Positions 27,748 through 36,390 of a stretch of DNA of 64,000 bases are shown here, one piece after another. A program made the position numbers and the translations under genes. The DNA is from Variovorax flavidus (GTDB lineage: Bacteria > Pseudomonadota > Gammaproteobacteria > Burkholderiales > Burkholderiaceae_C), in NCBI RefSeq assembly GCF_030317145.1, contig NZ_JASZYE010000001.1:1-64000 (forward strand), read 5' to 3'. A model generated the notes under the pieces. That model did no database searches. It was not told the DNA's origin and saw only the letters and a program-made list of their open reading frames with translations. Each line of letters begins with the position of its first letter. The first letter of the stretch is position 1.

Positions 27748-27956
27748 TGGATGAACCCGGCACGAAGGTCGCCGAATCGGCTTGGACGATGCACTCCCTG
27801 ACGAAGACGATACCCGCTGTCGGGAAACTGGGGCAAGGATTTTGGCGACGTGCATGGCGCCCGGTGCATTGATGTGCCAGCAGCATCAATGCGGCCCGCC
27901 GATTTCATCGAAGCAATCGCGGCTTCGTCCTAGCATCGATGCACGAGGTGGCATTC

Positions 27957-28145
27957 ATGACTCCGAATCATCCAGGTCCGAACATCGATGGTGGCAGCGA
28001 GGGCGTCGACCCCATTGCCGAGTTCTTCGTGCAAGGCGCGGCGGACCGGTACAGCGACTGGGATCTCTTCGCGAACATGGCGCACTGGGCCAGCGTTTCG
28101 GCCGGCGTCGCGTTGATGATGGCGGCAGGCCTGGGCTTTTTCTAG
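27957..28145 (+). CDS. 62-residue hypothetical protein with C-terminal hydrophobic segment
   Basis: An ATG at 27957 preceded by a GAGG ribosome-binding site encodes MTPNHPGPNIDGGSEGVDPI and onward, ending in a hydrophobic tail (ASVSAGVALMMAAGLGFF) that could form one membrane helix. An upstream in-frame ATG at 27939 is also possible. No family is recognised. The stop is close to the convergent EamA-transporter stop. Confidence 0.5.
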   Translation: MTPNHPGPNIDGGSEGVDPIAEFFVQGAADRYSDWDLFANMAHWASVSAGVALMMAAGLGFF

Positions 28146-28151
28146 CGGTGG

Positions 28152-29135
28152 TCAGGACGTCGCACCACAAACGCCGCTCTTTGGTCGGCGGGCCGATGGA
28201 GCGGCACGCACAAGCGGTGCGGCCTGGGCCCGGCTGCCCACTGTGTGAATCAGCAAGGCGCCGACCACCATGGACATCCCGAGCAACTCGTTGCCCGAGG
28301 GCAGCTTGCCCAGAGCCACGCTCAGCAACGACGCCGAGACCGGGACGAAATTGAGAAAGGCCGTACCGGTGATGGCTCCGAGGGCACGAACACCGTAGTT
28401 GAAGGCCAGCACCGCCACGGCGGAAGAGATCAAGCCGACATAGAGCAGCGCGTGCCATGAAAGGATGAGGCCGTCGGCACTCGGGATGGCCGCAGCGCCC
28501 AGGGCGGTGGCGAATGCGGCGCCGAGCGCAAGTACGGGCCACGAGGCAATGACAGTCAATGCGCTGTATTCGATGACGTCGAGCCGGTCCGCAAACTGGG
28601 CGGCGCCGCGGGTGTACCAGACCCAGCCCAGCGTGCCTGCGAACGCCACGGCATCGCCAAACATGGTCGATGCCTCGCCGTCACTCCCGTGCGGCGACAG
28701 CGCGCCGGAGACGATGACCACGCCCGCCATGGCCAGCAGGCTGGTGAGCAGCGTGGTGCGCGAGGGCCGCACGCCATCGAGTACCCAGCGCAGCAACTGC
28801 GTGGTCATCGGCGTGGTGGCCATGATGATCGCGCCATGCGACGGCACGGAATGCGCGAGTCCTGTCAGCAGCATGACGCTGAAGACGCCGAAGCCCGCCG
28901 TGCCTCGCACAGCCAGGGGCAGTGCATGGGCGCGCAGCTTGTGCCATGGTCCCATGCCGCGCGGCGCGATCAGCGCGACGAACAGCACGGCCGAGAAGCT
29001 GTAGCGAATCAGCGTGAACCAGAAGGGATCCACCTGGTGAAGAACTCCCTTGCTGACGAGGAACATGCCGCCCCATGCGGAGGTGGCGAGCAGCAGCGCG
29101 GCGATGCCGAGCGAACGTGAATGGGCGATGGTCAT
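28152..29135 (-). CDS. EamA-family (DMT) transporter
   Basis: A 327-residue permease with about ten hydrophobic segments arranged as two EamA repeats (first at LGIAALLLATSAWGGMFLVSK, second starting near GDAVAFAGTLGWVWYTRGAA). Drug/metabolite transporters of this type export amino acids or other small metabolites. The start is at ATG 29135. The gene is divergent from a LysR regulator with a 134-base shared intergenic region, a layout that usually means the regulator controls the exporter. Confidence 0.87.
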   Translation of the reverse strand: MTIAHSRSLGIAALLLATSAWGGMFLVSKGVLHQVDPFWFTLIRYSFSAVLFVALIAPRGMGPWHKLRAHALPLAVRGTAGFGVFSVMLLTGLAHSVPSHGAIIMATTPMTTQLLRWVLDGVRPSRTTLLTSLLAMAGVVIVSGALSPHGSDGEASTMFGDAVAFAGTLGWVWYTRGAAQFADRLDVIEYSALTVIASWPVLALGAAFATALGAAAIPSADGLILSWHALLYVGLISSAVAVLAFNYGVRALGAITGTAFLNFVPVSASLLSVALGKLPSGNELLGMSMVVGALLIHTVGSRAQAAPLVRAAPSARRPKSGVCGATS

Positions 29136-29269
29136 TGAATGGGCCTGCAACGTGGATTCGATGTCCGAAGCATCGGCGCCGGCTCGCTCGCTGACCATTC
29201 GTTTCTTTGGACGGGGCTTTCGGCTTTTGCGAATGGCCCGATGCGGCCATCGCGCTCACAATTCGCGGC

Positions 29270-30148
29270 ATGGAGCTTTACCAACTCAAGACCTTCGTTG
29301 CGATCGCCCGGGAGGGCAGCCTCACGCGTGCAGCCGAACGCGTCTTCACCAGCGCGCCAGCCGTGAGCGCGCAGCTCAAGGCGCTGGAGGACGAACTGGG
29401 CGTCAAGCTCTTCGAACGCACGCCGCGCGGCATGACGCCAACCGAAGCGGGCCTCAGCCTGCTCGAAGAGGCGGAGCGCACGTTGGCCTCTGCGATGCGG
29501 ATGCGATCGGCGGCCGAGCAGATCCGCGGCGCGGCGCAGGGCGTGGTGCGCTTCGGCACCGTGGTCGACCCGGTCGCACTGCGGTTGGGGGAAGTGCTGG
29601 TCAAGCTGGCCGAGCGTCATCCGCATGTGACGCTGCAATTGCAGCAAGGCCTGTCGCACCAGACGCTGGAGGGCGTGCGTCGCGGCGATCTGGACTGCGC
29701 CTACGCGCTGAGCGATGTCGAGGAGATCGACGGCCTGACGGTCCAGCGTCTCGGCTCCGTGGATCTGGTGGTGACGCTGCCACCCTCCATCGCGCAGGCG
29801 CATCCCACGCTGGGCATCGAAGCGTTAACCAGCTTGCCGTGGGTGGGGACGCCGCCCTCGTGCATCCTGCGCGCGCACCTTGATGGCCTGTTCAACAGCA
29901 TCGGCCGCGAATATCGCCCGACGACCACGGCCGACAGCGAAAGCGCCATGCGCGCGATGGTTGCCAGCGGCCTGGGCGCGGGCCTGCTGAGGCTCGACCA
30001 GGCTGAGCAGGCCGAACGCAACGGCGAGCTGTCGATCTGGCAAGGCTGGCGCTCACACACCTGGCTGTGCTGGGTGGCGCCTGCCGACGGCAGGCGTGCT
30101 GCAGCGGTAGATGCCGTGCGCGGCGCGGTGCTGGAGGCTTGGGCCTGA
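29270..30148 (+). CDS. LysR-family transcriptional regulator
   Basis: A 292-residue LysR protein. The N-terminal winged helix is canonical (MELYQLKTFVAIAREGSLTR, AAERVFTSAPAVSAQLKALEDELGVKLFER), followed by the type-2 periplasmic-binding-like effector domain from about residue 90. It lies divergent to the EamA exporter at 28152-29135, which is its likely target. The effector is unknown. The ATG at 29270 fits the family start exactly. Confidence 0.92.
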   Translation: MELYQLKTFVAIAREGSLTRAAERVFTSAPAVSAQLKALEDELGVKLFERTPRGMTPTEAGLSLLEEAERTLASAMRMRSAAEQIRGAAQGVVRFGTVVDPVALRLGEVLVKLAERHPHVTLQLQQGLSHQTLEGVRRGDLDCAYALSDVEEIDGLTVQRLGSVDLVVTLPPSIAQAHPTLGIEALTSLPWVGTPPSCILRAHLDGLFNSIGREYRPTTTADSESAMRAMVASGLGAGLLRLDQAEQAERNGELSIWQGWRSHTWLCWVAPADGRRAAAVDAVRGAVLEAWA

Positions 30149-30155
30149 GGCCGAA

Positions 30156-31298
30156 CTACCGCAGTCGAGCCGGCCCCAGCATTTCCGCCGTGATCCCGAA
30201 GGACGCCGGATGCGGGGGCACGGGCAGCCCGCGCGCCAACGCGGCACAGGTCTCGCCCATTGCGGCAGAGGTCTGGATGCCGTAGCCGCCTTGGGCTGCA
30301 ATCCAGAAGAAGCCCGGCGCCTCGTCGTCGAAGCCGCCGACCAGGTCGCCGTCGGACACGAAGGATCGCAGGCCGGCCCAGGTGCGCGCGGGACGGCGAA
30401 TGGCCAGCGTGGTTGCCTGCTCGATGCGATGGATCGCCATCGCGATGTCCATTTCTTCGGGCTGTACGTCCTGCGGTTCGACCAGGTCCGCATTGGCCGG
30501 CGAACCGAGCAGCATTCCGGCGTCGGGCTTGATGTACCACTCCTCGTCAGCGCCATGCACCAGGGGCCACCCGGCAATGTCCATGTTTTCCGGCGGCGCA
30601 AAGATGAAGGCTGAGCGCCGGCGTGGTTCGATGCCCAGTGGCTGCACGCCGGCCAGTCGTGCAACGGCGTCGACCCATGCACCGGCGGCATTGAGCACGA
30701 CCGGGGCTTCATACACCGTCCCCCCGGCGTGCACGCGCCATTGGTCCTGCACGCGCTCCATCGCGGTCACTTCCGCGTCGCACGCCAGCTTGCCGCCTGC
30801 CTGCCGCATGCCGCGCAAATAGCCCTGGTGGATGGCATGCACGTCCATGTCGGCGGCGTCGGGTTCGTACACGGCGCCGATCAACTGTTCCGGCCGCAGG
30901 GCGGGCACGATGGCGCAAGCCTCTTCGCTGCTCAGTCGCCGCGCGTCGGGCGCCATGGCGTGCAGCACTCGCCAATGTTCTTCAAGCAGGGATGACTGCC
31001 CCGGCCCGGCAACCATCATCGCGCCGCGTGGCGTGAGCAAGGGATGTTCGGCGAAGCCCGGCGGCGGATTCTGCAGAAACGCGCGGCTCGCCATCGTGAG
31101 CGCGCGCACCTGGGGCGTTCCGTAGCTCTCCATGAAGAGCGCCGCCGAGCGCCCGGTGGAGTGGTAGCCGGGTTGCGCCTCGCGCTCCAGCATGACCACG
31201 CGGCCGTGCGGTGCCAGCCAGTACGCAACGGAAGCGCCGGCAATGCCGCCGCCGATGATGAGGAAGTCGGCTTGCACCGTGGAGGGGAGGGAAGTCAT
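30156..31298 (-). CDS. FAD-dependent oxidoreductase (DAO family)
   Basis: A 380-residue flavoprotein. The dinucleotide-binding motif GxGxxG sits at the N-terminus (ADFLIIGGGIAGASVAYWLA), followed by the Glu that binds ribose (VVMLEREAQPGYHSTGRSAA) and a DAO-type C-terminal domain (GLRSFVSDGDLVGGFDDEAPGFFWIAAQGGYGIQTSAAMG). Members oxidise amino acids or related amines; substrate unknown. The ATG at 31298 (MTSLPSTVQ) is chosen over a longer frame. It is tail to tail with the LysR gene. Confidence 0.88.
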   Translation of the reverse strand: MTSLPSTVQADFLIIGGGIAGASVAYWLAPHGRVVMLEREAQPGYHSTGRSAALFMESYGTPQVRALTMASRAFLQNPPPGFAEHPLLTPRGAMMVAGPGQSSLLEEHWRVLHAMAPDARRLSSEEACAIVPALRPEQLIGAVYEPDAADMDVHAIHQGYLRGMRQAGGKLACDAEVTAMERVQDQWRVHAGGTVYEAPVVLNAAGAWVDAVARLAGVQPLGIEPRRRSAFIFAPPENMDIAGWPLVHGADEEWYIKPDAGMLLGSPANADLVEPQDVQPEEMDIAMAIHRIEQATTLAIRRPARTWAGLRSFVSDGDLVGGFDDEAPGFFWIAAQGGYGIQTSAAMGETCAALARGLPVPPHPASFGITAEMLGPARLR

Positions 31299-31396
31299 GG
31301 CCACTGCTGGTTTCGAATGCGGCGCAGTGTAGTGAGAAAACGTGTGGATACAGGTCGCAGGGTTTCGCCCGCTTCGCATTTCGCTAACCTCGCACG

Positions 31397-32314
31397 ATGA
31401 CTGCAACTGCTTCGCTGCGTGGCGGCGCCGATGCGCCCATCGGCCCGCCGCCACCGGCACCCGATCTGCCGACGCCACCACCCCCGGTCACGCCGCCGCC
31501 CGCACCCGCGGTGGACCCGCCGCCTGCGGACCCGCCGCTCGTCGAACCCGGCGCACCGCCGCCCGTCGCCGATCCGCCTCCGGGCGCGGTGGCGCTCGGC
31601 CGTGTGCATGCGCGACGGCTGCGCGAGGTCTATCGATCGGCCGGCTGGCCCTGCTGCGACGCCGTCGAGGTCGACCTGCTGGCCGCCGGCCTGCTGGAAC
31701 GTGTGCGATCCACGCACGGCCACGAAACGCTGCGCGTGACCGATGCAGGCATCGCGCACATCGCGACCAGCCTGGTCGTCAACCGGGCCGTGATGTCGAA
31801 GCATGAAACGCTGGTGGAGCAGGTCGCGCGCGAGATGACGCGAGCGGGCCGCGTGGCCTGGCGCGGGCTCAGCCTGCGCGCGCGCCTGCCCGAAGCGGAG
31901 GAGGGCGGCAAGGCTCGCTGGTGCATCGCTCGGCCGGACGTGTTCTCCATCCGCAACACCAGCGTCGAGGCGTATGCGCAGCCGATCGTCCACGAGGTCA
32001 AGGTCAACCGCGCCGACCTGCTGAGCGATCTGCGCAAGCCCGACAAGCGCGCCGCCTATCTCGATCTGGGCGGCGAATGCTGGTACGTGCTGGGCTGCGA
32101 CGCGAGAGGGCGGCCTATCGGCGAGCCTGACGAGATCCCGTCCGAATGCGGCGTGCTGATCGCGCAGGAAGGCCGGCTCGTCGTGGCGCGGTCGGCCGTG
32201 CACCGCGCACTGCCGCGCCTGCCGTTCTCGGTGTGGATGGCGCTGGCCAAGGCGCAGCCGGTGGCGGGATTCGACGAGGAAAGCCAGGATCTGCTCGGGG
32301 AGATCGCTGGCTGA
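31397..32314 (+). CDS. MmcB-like DNA repair/nuclease-fold protein with polyproline N-terminus
   Basis: A 305-residue protein. Residues about 17-60 are almost entirely Pro/Ala/Asp. A winged-helix-like segment follows (DLLAAGLLERVRSTHGHETLR). The core IARPDVFSIRNTSVEAYAQP then IVHEVKVNRADLLSDLRKPD resembles the MmcB/PF06319 PD-(D/E)xK nuclease-like family: Asp of PDVFSI plus E-x-K of HEVKV, with the RADLLSDL-x-KPDKR stretch echoing the family's ADFRADRKWP motif. This assignment is by eye and tentative. A LexA box upstream was not seen. Neighbours give no clue. Confidence 0.6.
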   Translation: MTATASLRGGADAPIGPPPPAPDLPTPPPPVTPPPAPAVDPPPADPPLVEPGAPPPVADPPPGAVALGRVHARRLREVYRSAGWPCCDAVEVDLLAAGLLERVRSTHGHETLRVTDAGIAHIATSLVVNRAVMSKHETLVEQVAREMTRAGRVAWRGLSLRARLPEAEEGGKARWCIARPDVFSIRNTSVEAYAQPIVHEVKVNRADLLSDLRKPDKRAAYLDLGGECWYVLGCDARGRPIGEPDEIPSECGVLIAQEGRLVVARSAVHRALPRLPFSVWMALAKAQPVAGFDEESQDLLGEIAG

Positions 32315-32425
32315 TCCTCGTTGCCGGGGCGTGCGCCGCTGCACTTAGGTGCAATAGCCGCGCACAGACGGGCCACTTATGCTGCACGAGCCACGGGGCT
32401 GCCCTACCCCGAAACAGGAGGCGAT

Positions 32426-33940
32426 ATGCGTGACCTGGCCACCCGACTCGCACGTGCCCTGATGCTCGCCGCAGCGCTCTTCTCTGCGCTGGCGGGCGCG
32501 CAGCAGGCGCCGACCTTTTCCAGGGAGCAGCTCGACCAGATGATGGCCCCGATCGCGCTGTACCCTGACTCGTTGCTGTCGCAGGTGCTGATGGCCGCGA
32601 CCTATCCGGCCGACGTCGCCGACGCCGCGAAATGGTCGAAGGCCAACCCGGACCAGAAGGGCGATGCGGCGCTCAAGATGGTTGCAAACCAGCCTTGGGA
32701 CCCGAGCGTGCAGTCGCTCGTTGCGTTCCCGCAGGTGCTGCAGATGATGGGCGATCAGCCCGACTGGGTGCAAAACCTGGGTGATGCCTTCCTTGCCTCG
32801 TCCAAGGACGTTCTCGACTCGGCCCAGCGGCTCAGGAGCCAGGCGCAGAAGACGGGCAACCTCAAGAGCTCCGAGCAGCAGAAGGTGATCGTCGAGCAGG
32901 AGCCGCAGACGCAGCAGACGGTCATCAAGATCGAGCCCGCGAATCCGCAAGTGGTCTACGTGCCCGCCTACAACCCGACCGTGGTGTACGGCGCGTGGCC
33001 GTATCCGGCCTATCCGCCTTACTACTACCCGCCGGCACCTTATTACTACCCTGGCGCCGCACTGGCGACAGGTATCGCCTTCGGTGTCGGGGTGGCCGCC
33101 ACCGCGGCGCTCTGGGGCAACACGAACTGGGGCGGCGGCAACGTCAATGTCAACGTGAACCGCTACAACAGCGTGAACGCCAACCGGCAACTCTCCGCGA
33201 ACCAGACGAACTTCCAGCACAACGCGGCCAACCGACGCGGCGTGCCGTACCGCGATTCAGCGAGCCGGCAGCAGTTCGGCAAGGATGTTGCCGGCGCAGG
33301 CCAGCGCAATGAATTCCGTGGGCGCGACACGGCCCAGGCCGGAACGCGCGACGCACAGCGCCAGCAGGCGCAATCCCAGTTGCAGCAGCGCGGCATGGAC
33401 CCGGGCCGGGGCCGCGACCAGCTTCGCAACGACCCCGGAACGCGCGATCGGGCTCAGGCGGCTGCGAGAGATACCGGCCGCGATCGAGCCGGTGCAGGCG
33501 CCGGTGACCGCGCGGGAGACCGCGTTGGCGACCGCGCTGGTGACCGTGCCGGGGCCCGCCCTGGAGCGGGAGACCGCGGCGGAGCGGGCGACCGTGGCGG
33601 CCCGGGCGGGCGCGGCGGTGCCGACCAGGGACTGTCGCGGACACAGCATGGAGGCGGCGACAACGCCTTGCGAGGCGCGGGCGATGCCGGCGGGCAGGCC
33701 CGTCAGCAGGCGAGTCGTGGTGATGCGAGTCGTCAGTCCATGGCGCAGAACCGAGGGGGAGGCGGGGGTGCGCACATGGGTGGTGCCGGGGGCGGTGCCC
33801 GGGTGAGTTCCGGGGGAGGCGCTGGAGCCCACATGGGCGGCGGAGGCGGTGGCGCGCGAATGGGTGGTGGAGGTGGCGGCGCACGCATGGGCGGAGGCGG
33901 TGGGCACGGCGGGGGACGCGGCGGTGGCGGTCGTCGCTGA
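32426..33940 (+). CDS. DUF3300 secreted protein with Gly-rich tail
   Basis: A 504-residue exported protein. AGGAGG six bases before the ATG at 32426 fixes the start. A signal peptide (LARALMLAAALFSALAGAQQ) is followed by the DUF3300 domain (FSREQLDQMMAPIALYPDSL; VVYVPAYNPTVVYGAWPYP) to about residue 205, then a Tyr/Pro-rich and hydrophobic segment. The last about 250 residues are low-complexity GDRAGDR and GGGGARMGG repeats. DUF3300 and DUF2950 genes are commonly adjacent, as here with 13 bases between them. The function of the pair is unknown; an envelope location is expected. Confidence 0.88.
   Translation: MRDLATRLARALMLAAALFSALAGAQQAPTFSREQLDQMMAPIALYPDSLLSQVLMAATYPADVADAAKWSKANPDQKGDAALKMVANQPWDPSVQSLVAFPQVLQMMGDQPDWVQNLGDAFLASSKDVLDSAQRLRSQAQKTGNLKSSEQQKVIVEQEPQTQQTVIKIEPANPQVVYVPAYNPTVVYGAWPYPAYPPYYYPPAPYYYPGAALATGIAFGVGVAATAALWGNTNWGGGNVNVNVNRYNSVNANRQLSANQTNFQHNAANRRGVPYRDSASRQQFGKDVAGAGQRNEFRGRDTAQAGTRDAQRQQAQSQLQQRGMDPGRGRDQLRNDPGTRDRAQAAARDTGRDRAGAGAGDRAGDRVGDRAGDRAGARPGAGDRGGAGDRGGPGGRGGADQGLSRTQHGGGDNALRGAGDAGGQARQQASRGDASRQSMAQNRGGGGGAHMGGAGGGARVSSGGGAGAHMGGGGGGARMGGGGGGARMGGGGGHGGGRGGGGRR
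33503..33615 (+). repeat. in-gene GDR/AGDR-coding tandem repeat
   Basis: Degenerate tandem units of 9-15 bases encode successive GDRAGDRVGDRAGDR-type residues within the DUF3300 gene. A second Gly-rich block with repeated HMGGGGGGARMGG-type units spans about 33754-33938. Such coding repeats are prone to slippage and length variation. Confidence 0.7.
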
Positions 33941-33953
33941 ACGGGAGGCCCAC

Positions 33954-34886
33954 ATGACGCAATTCACCTGCTCAGGAGTCCGGACGATGTCCTTCGCCAC
34001 CATACCCCTCAAGATGCTTGCGGCCTCCGTGGTCGTAGCGCTGTCGCTCGCCTCGGGCGCTTCATTCGCGCAAAAGGCCTACCCCACACCCGATGCCGCG
34101 GCACAGGCTTTCGTCGATGCGCTGTCGCGCAGCGACGTCGAGGCATTGCGCGCCATCCTTGGACCCGATTGGCGGCGCTTCGTGCCGGAAGGCACCGTCG
34201 ACCAGGAAGACGTCTACGAGTTTCTCGCCGCATGGGCGAAGCAGCACAAGGTCGTGCTCGAACGGCCGGACAAGGCCCTGCTGGCCGCCGGCCCCGGCGA
34301 CTGGACATTGCCCGTGCCCATCGTGAAGACTGCCGCCGGCTGGCGCTTCGACCCGAAAGCCGGCGTCGACGCGATGCGCAGCCGTCGCATCGGGCGCAAC
34401 GAACTCAATGCGATGCAGGCCGCACTGGCGTACTTCGACGCGCAGAAGGAATACGCGCAAAAAGATCGCGATGGCAACGGGGTGCTCGAGTACGCGCAGA
34501 AATTCGTGAGCTCACCCGGCAAGCACGACGGCTTGTACTGGCCCGACACCGCCGGACAGGACGAGAGTCCGCTCGGGCCGCTCTACGGCGGCCAGAGAGC
34601 CGGCGAGGGCTACCACGGCTATCACTTCAAGATTCTCAAAGGCCAAGGCAAGGACGCTCCGGGCGGGGCCTACGACTACGTGATCGGCAACCGCATGAGA
34701 GGCGGATTCGCCTTGATCGCCTGGCCGATCCACTATGGGGAGACCGGCGTGATGAGCTTCATGGTCAGCCACGACGGCACGCTCTACGAGAAGGACCTCG
34801 GCCCGGCCAGCGATGCCAGCGCGCGCGCGTTGACACGCTTCAACCCCGACCCGAGCTGGCGCAAGGTCGCCGTTCCCGGAAGCTGA
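33954..34886 (+). CDS. DUF2950 secreted protein
   Basis: A 310-residue protein. GGGAGG precedes the ATG at 33954. The signal peptide is carried in the FATIPLKMLAASVVVALSLA segment followed by SGASFAQ. The mature part shows the DUF2950 features: YPTPDAAAQAFVDALSRSD near the N-terminus, a YFDAQKEYAQKDRDGNGVLEYAQKF segment, and the central YHGYHFKILKGQG followed by AYDYVIGNRM. It probably forms an operon with the DUF3300 gene. It is periplasmic or envelope-located; no enzymatic function is known to me. Confidence 0.88.
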   Translation: MTQFTCSGVRTMSFATIPLKMLAASVVVALSLASGASFAQKAYPTPDAAAQAFVDALSRSDVEALRAILGPDWRRFVPEGTVDQEDVYEFLAAWAKQHKVVLERPDKALLAAGPGDWTLPVPIVKTAAGWRFDPKAGVDAMRSRRIGRNELNAMQAALAYFDAQKEYAQKDRDGNGVLEYAQKFVSSPGKHDGLYWPDTAGQDESPLGPLYGGQRAGEGYHGYHFKILKGQGKDAPGGAYDYVIGNRMRGGFALIAWPIHYGETGVMSFMVSHDGTLYEKDLGPASDASARALTRFNPDPSWRKVAVPGS

Positions 34887-34935
34887 CCAGCGCCTGACTG
34901 TTGTTCGGGCGCCCCGCACGTAAGCTGTAGTCCTC

Positions 34936-34963
34936 TTGTCACACATGCGACAGAACGTAAACT
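34936..34963 (+). promoter_or_regulatory. candidate sigma70 promoter for the 117-residue protein
   Basis: TTGTCA at 34936-34941 and TAAACT at 34958-34963 are separated by 16 bases, about 55 bases before the ATG at 35021. It matches the consensus only partly. Confidence 0.4.
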
Positions 34964-35020
34964 AGTGCCACCGGACCGCAACGACGCCAAGTCCGTTCGC
35001 GTTCGGAAGAGGAGTACGCA

Positions 35021-35374
35021 ATGCAACCAGTCCTGGAGATCCGCAAGCTCGGTGAGCGTTCCTATACCTACACCGTCCGCGCGCCTCGCTCGGCGGGTGA
35101 GGCGCCGCCGAAAGCTTGCTATGTGGATCTGGGACTCACCTCTTTCGCCGACTGCCTTCGCGACGCCGCGCAGGCGCTGACCTATTTTTCGCGTGTCTAC
35201 ATCCGCTATGAAGGCTTGTGCGTCGGCCAGCAGATGGTGATGCGCCTCGAAAGCCAGCCTGACGCGGTGGTGGGCGAATTGCTTGCGGACTACGCGCGCC
35301 AGACCGACGTGCCGCCGGCGCCCAAGCCGCTGCCGCTCCAGGCGCCGATCGCACGCGCAGCGGTCGCTTCGTGA
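35021..35374 (+). CDS. conserved hypothetical protein
   Basis: A 117-residue soluble protein (MQPVLEIRKLGERSYTYTVR) with a GAGGAG ribosome-binding site seven bases before the ATG. Predicted strands at the N-terminus are followed by a helix (SFADCLRDAAQALTYFSRVYIRYEG) and a Pro/Ala-rich tail. I recognise no family. It is convergent with the Rnk-like gene; GCCGGC-GGG-GCCGGC between them could act as a weak bidirectional terminator. Confidence 0.68.
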   Translation: MQPVLEIRKLGERSYTYTVRAPRSAGEAPPKACYVDLGLTSFADCLRDAAQALTYFSRVYIRYEGLCVGQQMVMRLESQPDAVVGELLADYARQTDVPPAPKPLPLQAPIARAAVAS

Positions 35375-35395
35375 CGCCACGCCGGCGGGGCCGGC

Positions 35396-35797
35396 TCAGG
35401 TGGTGTAGTCGCCGCTGGCTTCCGGCTGGTAGTGAACTTCGGCCACCTGGGCGTTGAATTCCTCTCCGCTGGGCGTTCGCCATTGGGCTGTCGCGCCAAT
35501 GCGCAATCCGAGCAGGCTCATGCCCACCGGCGAAAGCACGGAAACGGAGCCCGTGGCGGGCTCGGCGTCAGTGGGATAGCGGAGGGTCAGCTTCTGGCGC
35601 TGGCCCGAACGCGTGTCCACGATCGTGACTTGCGAGTTCATCGTGACGAAGTCCGGCGCGATCTCGCGCGAGGGCAGCACCTCGACCATGTCCAGCAACT
35701 CTTCGAGGTCCGGATGGGATTGGGCGGCGACCAGCTTGGCGAGGCGAACGTGATCCAGCTCGGTGAGCGTGCGATCGCCGTAGTTCTTTGCATGCAT
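35396..35797 (-). CDS. GreA/GreB-family elongation factor, Rnk-like
   Basis: A 133-residue protein. Its C-terminal two-thirds is the GreA/GreB C-terminal domain (VTMNSQVTIVDTRSGQRQKL and VSVLSPVGMSLLGLRIGATA), while the N-terminus is a short helical region (LTELDHVRLAKLVAAQSHPDLEELLDMVEVL) instead of the long Gre coiled coil. This is the layout of Rnk, the regulator of nucleoside diphosphate kinase that binds RNA polymerase without cleavage activity. The start is ATG 35797. It is the last chromosomal gene before the integrated element. Confidence 0.85.
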   Translation of the reverse strand: MHAKNYGDRTLTELDHVRLAKLVAAQSHPDLEELLDMVEVLPSREIAPDFVTMNSQVTIVDTRSGQRQKLTLRYPTDAEPATGSVSVLSPVGMSLLGLRIGATAQWRTPSGEEFNAQVAEVHYQPEASGDYTT

Positions 35798-36060
35798 GAA
35801 AAGCACTCCTGTCGAAATCTGCGACCTGCCGCCATCTTCGGCGGTCGCCAACGCGCGAGAACTGGGGCCCGGCGATCGATGGTTGCGCTAAATGAAAGAA
35901 AGAGGGGATCGCCGGGCCAAGGAGTGTGCGGCCGGCTGGCCCAGTCCCAGCATGCCCACGCCATTGCCGAGCGAACGCGTGCGCGCGGGGCAGTTGATGA
36001 GGGTGGGGGCCAGGAGATGCATGCGCTCGATTGTAGGAGGCTGCATCAAGGTTCAGGAGA

Positions 36061-36083
36061 TGGAGCGGGTGAAGGGAATCGAA
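36061..36083. other. attachment site, distal copy
   Basis: A 23-base identical copy of the minus-strand tRNA-Gly 3' end (plus-strand TGGAGCGGGTGAAGG then GAATCGAA). The flanking bases differ on both sides from the copy at 46962-46984, so the core is exactly 23 bases. It marks the left end of the element. Confidence 0.88.
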
Positions 36084-36138
36084 ACATGCGCAGAAACCCG
36101 CGTAAACAGTGGATTCCAGACAAATGGGGTGCGTATTG

Positions 36139-36157
36139 CGCCCCCAAAGACGCCCCC
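36139..36157 (+). other. paired CGCCCCC sites, candidate integrase arm sites (left)
   Basis: CGCCCCC at 36139-36145 and again at 36151-36157, exactly 12 bases apart, each followed by an A-run. The same motif with the same 12-base spacing occurs at the other end (46827-46833 and 46839-46845). Matched sites just inside both att copies are what a P4-type integrase would bind. Confidence 0.5.
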
Positions 36158-36303
36158 AAAAATGTTGAGGCGCGATGCGCGAACTTTTAGAAGTGGCGCG
36201 GTTTGGGGAGGCGCATGCCTTGCCGGAAAGCCGTTGTGAGCCGACTTCAGGCGCCGGGCGGGGTAGGTGAAGGGGTCAGCCTGGAAGCGGCAACGAGGGA
36301 CTC

Positions 36304-36390
36304 TCAGAACAAGCTCGGCAGCGTCCAGATGAGCGCCGCCCACGCCAGAGCGACGAGCACGAATAGCACGACGATGATCCTGTTGAGCAT
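36304..36390 (-). CDS. 28-residue membrane microprotein
   Basis: ATG at 36390 encodes MLNRIIVVLFVLVALAWAAL followed by IWTLPSLF, a single hydrophobic helix. Its start codon overlaps the stop of the preceding 53-residue frame (TGATG), indicating coupled translation. It could be a holin-like or regulatory membrane peptide. It lies inside the element near its left end. No homologue is recognised. Confidence 0.45.
   Translation of the reverse strand: MLNRIIVVLFVLVALAWAALIWTLPSLF

Noticed and set aside
35798..36060. A 44-codon minus-strand frame (35888-36022)
   Set aside because: No ribosome-binding site, no recognisable composition, and it lies in a stretch with no other coding signal; I see nothing else in this region.
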